A DNA stretch of 64,000 bases from Halorubrum sp. F4 (lineage in GTDB: Archaea > Halobacteriota > Halobacteria > Halobacteriales > Haloferacaceae), in NCBI RefSeq assembly GCF_027257195.1, contig NZ_JAPDFS010000001.1:1-64000 (forward strand), given 5' to 3'. This document shows, piece after piece, positions 56,944 through 64,000 of this stretch; the stretch's first letter is position 1; each line of letters opens with the position of its first letter. The notes under the pieces were generated by a model that ran no database searches, was not told the origin of the DNA, and saw nothing but the letters and a program-made list of their open reading frames with translations. Made by a program: the position numbers and the translations under genes.

Positions 56944-57058
56944 TACCGTGTCGTGTCCCGCCGCCGGCAAAACTCTTTGTTCCCGTTTCGGTCGCGACGA
57001 CGGCGACGGAATCATCACGAAGCGAGGATCAGCAGCGACGACGGAACGGCCGGAACGG

Positions 57059-58111
57059 CTACTCCTCCGTCTCGTAGTGGTCGCCGGCGGCCGCGGGGAG
57101 TCGGGTTCGCCCGACCAGCGCGAGGACGACGATCACGACCACGTACGGGATCGTCTGAACCAGCGTGTCGGGGACCGCGTAGCCGAGTTGCTGGAGCCGG
57201 ATCTGGATCGCGTCGAGCCCCGCGAACAGCACGCCGGCCCCCAGCGTCCCGAGCGGGTTGTAGTTGCCGAACAGGTACGCCACGATGGCGATGAAGCCCT
57301 TCCCCTGGACCATCGTCTCGCCGGAGCCGACGAACTGGCCGATCGAGAGCGCGAGCGCCGACCCCCCCACCCCGGAGAGCACGCCCGACAGCAACACCCC
57401 GGCGTACCGGACCCGCGAGACCGAGACGCCGACCGTGTCGAGCGCCTTCGGATTCTCGCCGGACGCTTCGAGGTGTTTCCCGAAGGCCGTGCGATTGAGC
57501 GCCCACCACGACGCGACCGTCGCGACGACGACCATGACGGCGGAGTACCGCCATCCGACGTTCGCACCGAGGTTCGGCGTGTTGACGCCGCCGAAGAAGA
57601 CCGTCGACATGAACGGCGCGAGCCCCAAGGCGATCAGCCACACCGCCAGTCCGGCGATGATCTGGTCCGCCTTGAACTCGATACAGACGACGCCGAAGAC
57701 TCCGGCGAGAAGCGTCGAAGCGGCTATCCCCGCCATGAACCCGATCCAGATGGCGGGGATCCCGAGAACCGCGTTCCCGATCCCGACGACGGACGCGACG
57801 TAGACGGAGGCGAACGCCGAGATGATCAACAGCCCCTCCAGACCGATGTTGATCACGCCGCTCTTCTCGGCGAATATCCCGCCGAGCCCGGCGAGGACGA
57901 TCGGCGCGGCGAGCCGCGCCGTCGACGCGGCCGTGCTCGTCGAGAAGACGATGCCCGCGAGGTCGCCGGCGACCGATCCCGGGAACAGCAGGCCGAACAG
58001 CCCCAGAAGCCCGAGGGTTCCGACGACGCCGACGACGAGCGAGCGCACGTACTCGTCGTCGATGAGGTCGTCGAGGAGCGGGACGGGAACGTCCGCGAGC
58101 GGGTTACGCAT
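57059..58111 (-). CDS. BMP-type nucleoside ABC transporter permease (2)
   Basis: A membrane protein of 350 residues, about nine helices, in the BPD_transp_2 (LivM/RbsC-like) group. LGGIFAEKSGVINIGLEGLL is the usual family motif; it is repeated in related form in the partner permease. Together the two permeases form the channel of a nucleoside importer. The gene overlaps the partner by eight bases (58104-58111), so the pair is translationally coupled. It is the last gene of the transporter operon and is followed by the reductase gene on the same strand after about 115 nt. Confidence 0.9.
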   Translation of the reverse strand: MRNPLADVPVPLLDDLIDDEYVRSLVVGVVGTLGLLGLFGLLFPGSVAGDLAGIVFSTSTAASTARLAAPIVLAGLGGIFAEKSGVINIGLEGLLIISAFASVYVASVVGIGNAVLGIPAIWIGFMAGIAASTLLAGVFGVVCIEFKADQIIAGLAVWLIALGLAPFMSTVFFGGVNTPNLGANVGWRYSAVMVVVATVASWWALNRTAFGKHLEASGENPKALDTVGVSVSRVRYAGVLLSGVLSGVGGSALALSIGQFVGSGETMVQGKGFIAIVAYLFGNYNPLGTLGAGVLFAGLDAIQIRLQQLGYAVPDTLVQTIPYVVVIVVLALVGRTRLPAAAGDHYETEE

Positions 58112-59459
58112 CGGCCTCACCTCCGCCGACCGCGGCTGCATCGCTTCCGCTTCCGGCCGCGTCGCCGCTCGCCTCGCTCTCGCCGTCCTCGCCCCCCGTC
58201 CCGGAGGTTCCCGGTCCCCCCGGTCCGTCCGACCCCAGCCCGGCGTACCGCCCGGCCATCCGGAAGAACTCCGGCATGGCCACGAAGAGGATGATCAGCC
58301 CGCGCAACACGCCGACGAGCTCCGTCGGCACGTCGGTTCGGAACCCGATCTCGAGGGCGCCGCCCTTCAGGAGACCGAACAGGAACGCGGCCGGGAGCAC
58401 GCCGAGCGGGTTGTTCCCCGCCAGGATCGAGACGGTGATCCCGTCGAAGCCGAGGTCGGGAACCGACTCGATCCACCGTCCCTCCGACATCAGCACCCAC
58501 ACCGCGCCGCCGACGCCCCCGAGCGCCCCGGAGAGCGTCATCGCACGCACGGTCGTCAGCTTCGCGTTCACGCCGCCGTACTCCGCGGCGGCCGCCTGAA
58601 CTCCGCTCGTGCGAAGGTCGTAGCCGAACGGCGTGTGCTCGACGGCGTAGTAGAGCCCGCCGATGAAGCCGACGGCGACGAGAAGCGCGAGCAGCGCGAA
58701 GTCGCTGGAGTTCGGGAACAGCCAGGGTCGGAACTGCGCGTACTCGGGGACGTACCGGGTCGCGACGACGGACGAGCCCTCCGCACGGAACACCTCCAAC
58801 ACCAGCACGTACGCGACGTTCGCGGCGACGAAGTTGAGCATTATCGTGGTGATGACCTCGTTGGCGTCGGCGTACGCCTTCAACGCGCCGGGTATCGCCC
58901 CCCAGAGGCCGCCGCCGACCGCGCCGGCCAGGGTGCCGACGGCGACGACGACGACGCCGGCGATCGGTCCGGCCGGGAGCAGCGGCGCGATGGCGAGCAC
59001 CGTCAACGCGGTCGCGAGCGCGCCGACGACGAGCTGTCCCTGCGTCCCGATGTTGAAGAGCCCGGCACGGAACGCCACCGCCACCGAGAGCCCGGTGAAG
59101 ACCAGGAGCGTCGTCTCCGAGAGCGTGAGCCCGAACGAGAGGTTGAACGGCGTCCACGCGGCGTTGAAGATCCCCGGCTCGCCGACCGCGAACGGGTAGC
59201 CGAGCGCACCGTTGAACAACACGACGTACACCTCGATGGGGTCGTAACAGAACCCGAGCCCGGTGACGGGCATCGTCCAGGCGGCGGTGCTACACTGCGC
59301 GATCCGTCCCGAGACGAGCACGATGGCGAACCCGACGCCGATCGACAACAGGATCGCCGCGAGGCTGATGAGGACTCGCTCGGCGACGCTCCGGTCGACG
59401 AACGGTTCGAGTACGCGGCGGACGATCGCCGGGAGCCGCCCGCCGTCGCGTCCGCTCAC
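58104..59459 (-). CDS. BMP-type nucleoside ABC transporter permease (1)
   Basis: A membrane protein of 451 residues. RAGLFNIGTQGQLVVGALAT is the RbsC-like motif and GGVNAKLTTVRAMTLSGALGG the coupling-helix region that touches the ATPase. The C-terminal 40 residues are a Gly/Ser/Asp/Glu-rich tail. Translation starts at GTG 59459, overlapping the ATPase stop as GTGA. It forms a heterodimer with the following permease. Confidence 0.9.
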   Translation of the reverse strand: MSGRDGGRLPAIVRRVLEPFVDRSVAERVLISLAAILLSIGVGFAIVLVSGRIAQCSTAAWTMPVTGLGFCYDPIEVYVVLFNGALGYPFAVGEPGIFNAAWTPFNLSFGLTLSETTLLVFTGLSVAVAFRAGLFNIGTQGQLVVGALATALTVLAIAPLLPAGPIAGVVVVAVGTLAGAVGGGLWGAIPGALKAYADANEVITTIMLNFVAANVAYVLVLEVFRAEGSSVVATRYVPEYAQFRPWLFPNSSDFALLALLVAVGFIGGLYYAVEHTPFGYDLRTSGVQAAAAEYGGVNAKLTTVRAMTLSGALGGVGGAVWVLMSEGRWIESVPDLGFDGITVSILAGNNPLGVLPAAFLFGLLKGGALEIGFRTDVPTELVGVLRGLIILFVAMPEFFRMAGRYAGLGSDGPGGPGTSGTGGEDGESEASGDAAGSGSDAAAVGGGEADA

Positions 59460-61120
59460 GCGCCCACCTCCTCGTCCGTAGCGGTCTCACGGTCCGACCC
59501 GCCGGCGTCGTCGGGGTCGCCGGTTCCGTCCGCGCCGTCGGCACCGCTCCCGTCCAGACCGTCGTCGACCGCGTCGTGTATCGCCGCCCCCGAGACGGTC
59601 TCGTCGTCGAGCGTTTCCCCGGCCATCAACAGCCCGATCTCCTCCTCGGTCACCGTGGCTGGATCGACGACGCCGGAGAACTCGCCCTCGTGGATCACGG
59701 CGAGCCGGTCCGAGAGACCCTGGACCTCGTCGAGCTTCGAGGAGACGAGGAGCACCGCCTTCCCCTCGGCGCGCAGTTCGAGCAGGCGGTCGTGGAGGAA
59801 CTCCGTGGAGCCGATGTCGACGCCGCGGGTCGGGTGGGCGGCGACGACGAGGTCCGGATCGCGCTCGAACTCGCGGCCGACGATGAACTTCTGTTGGTTC
59901 CCCCCCGAGAAGTCCTCCGCGTCCGCGTCGGGGTTCGGCGGCCGCACGTCGTACGCCTCGATCACCGACTCGGCGTGTTCCGTCGACGCGTTCCAGTCGA
60001 TCCGGCCGCCCGAGGCGAACGGGGGGTCGTGTTGGCTCCCGAGGATGCCGTTCTGTACGAGGTCGTACGACATCACTAGCCCCCGCTCGTGGCGGTCCTC
60101 CGGAACGAACGCCATCCCGCGGTCGATGTGTTCCCGGCGACTCACGCCCGCCATCGGTTCGCCGAAGTAATCGACGGAGCCGGACGCCGGCTCCCGCATC
60201 CCCGTGATCGCCTCGGCGAGCTGCGACTGCCCGTTTCCGTCGACGCCCGCGATCCCGAGCACCTCGCCCTCGCGGAGCTCGAAGGATATCCCCGAGACCG
60301 CCTCGACGCCGCGGTCGTCCTCGACGTGGAGGTCGGTCACTTCGAGCACGCGCTCGCCGGGCTCCCTGGGCGTCGTCGCCGGCTCCATCAGCACCTCGCG
60401 GCCGACCATCATCTCCGCGAGCTCCTCGCGGGTCACGTCCGCCGACGCGACCGTCCCGACCTTGACGCCGTCGCGGAGGACGGTGATCTCGTCCGCCGCC
60501 GAGAGCGCCTCGCCGAGCTTGTGCGAGATGAAGATTATCGTCTTCCCCTGGTCCGTCAGCTCCTCGAAGACGTCGTACAGCTCCTCGACCTCCTGGGGAG
60601 TTAACACCGCGGTCGGCTCGTCCATGATGAGGACGTCCGCGCCGCGGTACAGCGCCTTCAAGATCTCGACGCGCTGTTGGACCCCCACGGAGACGTCCGC
60701 GATCCGGGCGTCGGGGTCGACGTCGAAGCCGTAGCGCTCGCTCAGCTCCACCACCGCCTCGCGGGCGGTCGCCTCGTCGACGCGGAGTCCGCCCCACGTC
60801 CGCGGCTCGTTGCCTAAGACGACGTTCTCCCACACCGTCATCGGATCGACGAGCATGAAGTGCTGGTGGATCATGCCGATCCCGGCGTCGATCGCGTCGC
60901 GCGGTGACGCGAACGATCGGGGTTCGCCGTCGACGACGACCGTTCCCTCGGTCGGCCGGTAGAGCCCGTACAGCACGTTCATCAGCGTCGTCTTGCCGGC
61001 CCCGTTCTCGCCGAGCAGGGCGTGGACGCTGCCTCGCTCTATCTCGAGGTCCACGTCGTCGTTGGCGACGACCCCGGGGAACCGCTTCGTGATACCGTCC
61101 AGGTGGACCGCCGGGTTCAT
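59456..61120 (-). CDS. BMP-type nucleoside ABC transporter ATPase
   Basis: A double ATPase of 554 residues. The first cassette has Walker A GENGAGKTT, signature region VSVGVQQRVEIL and Walker B VLIMDEPT. The second has GVDGNGQSQL in place of Walker A and FSGGNQQKF as its signature, so it is degenerate, as in RbsA/YufO-like sugar and nucleoside ATPases. A 45-residue acidic tail follows. ATG 61120 is supported by the minus-strand TATA CGGTCTTTTTGCC about 26 nt upstream. It is the first gene of the operon; the lipoprotein lies beyond an MFS gene on the other strand. Confidence 0.93.
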   Translation of the reverse strand: MNPAVHLDGITKRFPGVVANDDVDLEIERGSVHALLGENGAGKTTLMNVLYGLYRPTEGTVVVDGEPRSFASPRDAIDAGIGMIHQHFMLVDPMTVWENVVLGNEPRTWGGLRVDEATAREAVVELSERYGFDVDPDARIADVSVGVQQRVEILKALYRGADVLIMDEPTAVLTPQEVEELYDVFEELTDQGKTIIFISHKLGEALSAADEITVLRDGVKVGTVASADVTREELAEMMVGREVLMEPATTPREPGERVLEVTDLHVEDDRGVEAVSGISFELREGEVLGIAGVDGNGQSQLAEAITGMREPASGSVDYFGEPMAGVSRREHIDRGMAFVPEDRHERGLVMSYDLVQNGILGSQHDPPFASGGRIDWNASTEHAESVIEAYDVRPPNPDADAEDFSGGNQQKFIVGREFERDPDLVVAAHPTRGVDIGSTEFLHDRLLELRAEGKAVLLVSSKLDEVQGLSDRLAVIHEGEFSGVVDPATVTEEEIGLLMAGETLDDETVSGAAIHDAVDDGLDGSGADGADGTGDPDDAGGSDRETATDEEVGA

Positions 61121-61195
61121 TCGTCCGTATCTCCGTGTGCGAGGCAAAAAGACCGCGGGTTCGTCGTCGTCGAACCGGCGTCGCCTCGTGGGTCT

Positions 61196-61263
61196 CGCCG
61201 TCCCCTCCGGTCCGTCTCGTCGTCCCCCTCCGGTCCGTCTCGTCGTCCCCCTCCGGTCCGCCT
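61196..61263. repeat. 22-23-bp tandem repeat x3 upstream of MFS gene
   Basis: Units at 61196-61217, 61218-61240 and 61241-61263 share CCCTCCGGTCCGTCT. They lie in the spacer between the ABC ATPase and MFS genes, 16 bases before the TATA-like GTTATCT (61279-61286). Confidence 0.8.
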
Positions 61264-61308
61264 CGCCGTCACGCGTACCGTTATCTCCCCGGCATCCGTG
61301 ATGACGGT

Positions 61309-62475
61309 ATGGTCTCGCGGTTCTGGCGGATCGTGACCGCCGTGACGGTCTGGCACGTCGCCGCCAGCGTCTGTTACTACACCGTCTACGCCGGGACCCC
61401 GCTCTTTCGGAACGCGTTCGACCTGACGGGGTTGGAGGTCGGGATCGTGATCGCCGCGTTGACGCTCGGCTACGCCGTCTCGCTGCTCCCGTTCGGAGTC
61501 GCGACCGACAGATACGGCGAGAAACGCACGCTCACCGTCGGCCTCGTCGGGCTCTCGGTCGGGGTCTTCGGGGTCGCGATCGCCCCGACCTATCCGTTGC
61601 TCTTGATCGCCGCCTTCCTCCTCGGATCGATGTACGGGAGCGCGACACCGGGGACGAACAAGGCGATCTTCGACCGGATCGAGCCGGGGAGACAGCACCG
61701 CGCGATCGGGATCAAACAGGTCGGTCCGACGGTGGGGAGCGCGGTCGGCGCGCTCCTGGTCACGGGAACCGCCGGAGCCCTCTTCTGGCAGTTCGGGTTC
61801 CTCGCCGCCGCGGCGGTCGGGATCGTGACCGCGGTCGTCTTCTTCGGCGTGTATCATCGTGCGAGCCCGGGCGAAGCGACGTCTCCCGACTTCCGCGCGC
61901 TGTCGTCGAACCGGACGTACCTCGTCCTGTTGCTCTCGGGCGTGTGCCTGGGGGCCGCGTTCTACACGACGACCGGCTACGTCACGCTCTTCGTCGGCGA
62001 CTCGGTCGGTACCTCGGTCGCGGTCGCCGGGGCGGTCCTGGCGTCCACGCAGGTCGCGGGCAGCGTCGGAAAGGTCGTCGTCGGGACGCTCGCGGACGTC
62101 CTCCCCGGACCGGCACGGACGAGAACCGGCGGGATCCTCGCCGTCCAGGCGGCCGGCGGCGGGGTCCTCTACTTCGTCCTCCCCGCGACGGAGACCGCCC
62201 TCTCCGCCGGCGTCGTCTTCGCCGGGATCGGCGTGCTCGTGCTCGCCTCGACCGGCCTCTACTACTCGTGTCTCTCGACGCTCGTCGAGAAGGATAAACT
62301 GGGGGCCGCCTCGGCCGCCGGACAGTTGGCGGTCACCGTGAGCGGACTGTTCGCGCCCCCGGCGTTCGGCTACCTCGTCGACGTCAGCGGATACGCGGCC
62401 GCCTGGTCCTTCCTCGGCGTTCTCTCCCTGGCGGGCGCGGGCTTCGCGTTCCTCGTCGTCGCCGACGTCATATAA
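61309..62475 (+). CDS. MFS transporter
   Basis: A 12-helix major facilitator of 388 residues. Motif A is GVATDRYGEKRTL after helix 2. The SATPGTNKAIFDRIEPGRQHRAIGIKQ-type segment (GSATPGTNKAIFDRI, RAIGIKQVGPTVGS) recalls nitrate/nitrite- and tartrate-type sugar-acid carriers but does not fix a substrate. It sits on the plus strand between the ABC ATPase and the nucleoside-binding lipoprotein, both on minus, so it has been placed inside a functional unit. ATG 61309 follows its TATA-like element by about 27 nt. Confidence 0.87.
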   Translation: MVSRFWRIVTAVTVWHVAASVCYYTVYAGTPLFRNAFDLTGLEVGIVIAALTLGYAVSLLPFGVATDRYGEKRTLTVGLVGLSVGVFGVAIAPTYPLLLIAAFLLGSMYGSATPGTNKAIFDRIEPGRQHRAIGIKQVGPTVGSAVGALLVTGTAGALFWQFGFLAAAAVGIVTAVVFFGVYHRASPGEATSPDFRALSSNRTYLVLLLSGVCLGAAFYTTTGYVTLFVGDSVGTSVAVAGAVLASTQVAGSVGKVVVGTLADVLPGPARTRTGGILAVQAAGGGVLYFVLPATETALSAGVVFAGIGVLVLASTGLYYSCLSTLVEKDKLGAASAAGQLAVTVSGLFAPPAFGYLVDVSGYAAAWSFLGVLSLAGAGFAFLVVADVI

Positions 62476-62514
62476 GCGCGACCGTCCACGGTCGTAGGGC
62501 GTTCGTGGGGCCGC

Positions 62515-63606
62515 TCAGGTGTCGCCCGTCTCGGTGGGCACGTCGATGTCGCCGGCGATGATCGCGTCGCGGGCGTCCGAGACCGCGGTCACGATGTCGT
62601 CGGGGACCTCGCCGCCGATCTCGTCGCCGTAGACGCACTCGACGCCGTTCGACTCGAGGCCGAGCGCGACCGACTCGCCGCCCTGGTGGTTCCCGTCGAT
62701 CACGTTCGAGACGGACTCGTAGACGGCGGTGTCGACGCGTTTCACCATCGAGGCGAGGATCACGTCGGAGAACTCGGCCTCGGTGATCGACTGGTCGAGG
62801 TCGACGCCGAAGGCGAACCGCTCCTCCTCCTGGGCCGCCTGGAACACGCCGACGCCGGTCGCACCCGACGCGTGGTAGACGATGTCCGCGCCGCTCTGGT
62901 ACATCGAGAGCGCCGATTCCTGGCCGCCCGAGGGGTCGGCGTAACTGCCGACGTAGTTCGTGATGACGTCGACGTCGTCGGACGCGTAGTCGACGCCGGC
63001 CTCGAAGCCGGCCTGGAACCGCCGGATGACGGGACTGTCGACGCCGCCGACGAAGCCGACGTTCGTCGAGTCGGGGTCGGTCGAGCCCGCCCCGGCGGAG
63101 AACTCGGTCTCCGTCAGTCGCGCGGCGAGCACGCCCATCAGGAACGAGCCCTCGTGCTCGCGGAAGACGTAGCTCGCGACGTTGTCCTCCTCGACGACCG
63201 AGTCGACGAGCATGAAGTCCTGGTCGGGGAACTCCGGCGCGTTCTCGGCGAGCGCGTCCGTCTGGTTGAACCCGATACACGAAACCAGGTCGTAGTCCGG
63301 ATCCGTCGAACTCGCGTACCGCTGCTGGAAGTCGCCGAACTCGCCGGTCCCCTCGGGCTGGGACTCGTCGTACGCGATGCCGAACTCCTCTTCGGCCTGG
63401 ATGAGCCCCTGCTGAGCCGCGTCGTTGAACGAGTTATCGCCGAGCCCGCCGTCGGAGTAGACGATACCCACGGTCGCCGGAACGTCGTCGGAGCCGTCGT
63501 CGCCCCCGGAGTCGCCGCCCGGTCCGCCGCTACAGCCAGCGAGACCGACGAGGCCGGCCGCGCTCGCCGCCTTCAGGAACCGCCGCCGTTCGATGTCGGA
63601 TGCCAT
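62515..63606 (-). CDS. BMP-family nucleoside-binding Tat lipoprotein
   Basis: The extracellular receptor of the nucleoside ABC transporter, 363 residues. ERRRFLKAASAAGLVGLAGC is a Tat signal with a lipobox ending in the lipidated Cys, so it is exported folded and anchored outside. A Gly/Ser/Asp linker follows, then a BmpA/PnrA fold with DNSFNDAAQQG, CIGFNQTDAL, FVGGVDSPVIRRFQAGFEAG and HASGATGVGVFQAA, which bind purine nucleosides in relatives. A minus-strand TATA GCGTTTATGCC lies about 29 nt before the ATG. Convergent with the MFS gene, 39 nt apart. Confidence 0.92.
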   Translation of the reverse strand: MASDIERRRFLKAASAAGLVGLAGCSGGPGGDSGGDDGSDDVPATVGIVYSDGGLGDNSFNDAAQQGLIQAEEEFGIAYDESQPEGTGEFGDFQQRYASSTDPDYDLVSCIGFNQTDALAENAPEFPDQDFMLVDSVVEEDNVASYVFREHEGSFLMGVLAARLTETEFSAGAGSTDPDSTNVGFVGGVDSPVIRRFQAGFEAGVDYASDDVDVITNYVGSYADPSGGQESALSMYQSGADIVYHASGATGVGVFQAAQEEERFAFGVDLDQSITEAEFSDVILASMVKRVDTAVYESVSNVIDGNHQGGESVALGLESNGVECVYGDEIGGEVPDDIVTAVSDARDAIIAGDIDVPTETGDT

Positions 63607-63674
63607 ATCACCTACATCCCCGGGCGAACGGGGCATAAACGCGTCGCTCTCCGGCTCGCGGCGGGTTCCCGGTC

Positions 63675-64000
63675 TCACGTCTCGATCCCGACGATCGCCG
63701 ACTCGACGACCGATTCGACCGCCGCGACCAGCTCGTCGACGTCGTCGCTCTCGGCGTACACCCTGACGTACGGCTCGGTCCCCGAGGGACGGACCAGCGT
63801 CCACGACGCGTCGGGGAACTCCAGGCGAACCCCGTGGTCCGTGTCCACCGTCGCCTCCGGAAACGCCTCGGGGAGACGGTCGCTCAGGCGATCCATCGTT
63901 TCCGCCTTCCGGTCGTCGGGGCAGTCGACGCTGACCTTCCGGTACGGACGCTCCGTGACCGGCTCTCGGAGCGACTCGAGTCCCTCCGCCGCAACCAATC
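63675..64000 (-). CDS. Phosphohexomutase-family enzyme, C-terminal part
   Basis: The last 107 or more residues of an alpha-D-phosphohexomutase, cut by the window end; the start lies beyond 64000. WTLVRPSGTEPYVRVYAESD is the phosphate-binding loop of domain 4 in phosphoglucomutase, phosphomannomutase and phosphoglucosamine mutase. The remaining sequence matches the final domain. Specificity is not decided by this part. One archaeal member of the family (Thermococcus) was shown to act on pentose phosphates, so the place next to a nucleoside transporter makes phosphopentomutase worth testing. Confidence 0.88.
   Translation of the reverse strand, partial: LVAAEGLESLREPVTERPYRKVSVDCPDDRKAETMDRLSDRLPEAFPEATVDTDHGVRLEFPDASWTLVRPSGTEPYVRVYAESDDVDELVAAVESVVESAIVGIET

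Noticed and set aside
61309..62475. MFS gene as a mobile-element cargo
   Set aside because: No transposase, terminal inverted repeat or target duplication is visible, and base composition matches the neighbours.

Overview
The window is ordinary chromosome of a haloarchaeon, most like Halorubrum or a close relative. The evidence is a GC-rich genome (AT-rich only at promoters), very acidic predicted proteins, archaeal TATA boxes about 25-30 nt before many start codons (leaderless genes), two TFB transcription factors, a Tat lipoprotein, a PGF-CTERM surface protein, and several protein families found only in haloarchaea. I see no insertion sequence, provirus, CRISPR array or replication origin. 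Almost every stretch is filled by one plausible gene per locus. Very long open frames on the opposite strand are a by-product of the GC-rich codon usage.

Layout. 1-250: end of a ribosomal RNA operon, with a tRNA-like processing element and 5S rRNA. 0.5-9.8 kb: an unknown RecA-like protein, a DMT exporter, an OGG1/AlkA-like DNA glycosylase, small conserved proteins (UPF0212, UPF0058, a zinc ribbon), the first TFB, a five-repeat surface protein, and a small membrane protein with its winged-helix regulator. 9.8-12.6 kb: an MscS channel, an M20 amidohydrolase and a small membrane protein. 12.8-21.3 kb: an alpha-glucan cluster (MalQ, GH13 and a giant double GH15 protein), none with a signal peptide, so probably acting on cytoplasmic glycogen or maltodextrin. 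21.4-33.3 kb: an aminotransferase, a MutS-like ATPase, an acyl-CoA dehydrogenase, PurA, a small regulator, an 836-residue coiled-coil protein, a Nudix protein, an IMPase-family phosphatase and the second TFB.

33.7-47.4 kb: an M24 peptidase, membrane proteins and an MFS carrier, a cupin divergent from a small DNA-binding-like protein, the cluster hisC / adenylate kinase / CDP-alcohol transferase, an FAH-family enzyme, UPF0173 and OsmC proteins, a thioredoxin-like protein, several unknowns, a PRC-barrel protein and a cation/Ca exchanger. 47.5-56.9 kb: a 1019-residue FAD/Fe-S oxidoreductase, a Cas4-like nuclease candidate (DUF5787 type), an Ap4A-type Nudix hydrolase, a uS10 ribosomal paralogue, an M20 peptidase, a second winged-helix regulator, an aldo/keto reductase and a geranylgeranyl-reductase-family flavoprotein. 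57.0-64.0 kb: a BMP-type nucleoside ABC transporter (two permeases, ATPase, lipoprotein) interrupted by an opposite-strand MFS gene, then the end of a phosphohexomutase-family gene.

The most notable points are the Cas4-like DUF5787 protein, the second uS10, the near-identical block shared by the two TFB genes, a motif shared by two neighbouring promoters next to a regulator gene, a perfect hairpin between two divergent promoters, and a recurring pattern of 22-27 bp tandem repeats just upstream of start sites. I found no clearly new multi-gene system; these are single-gene or regulatory leads.
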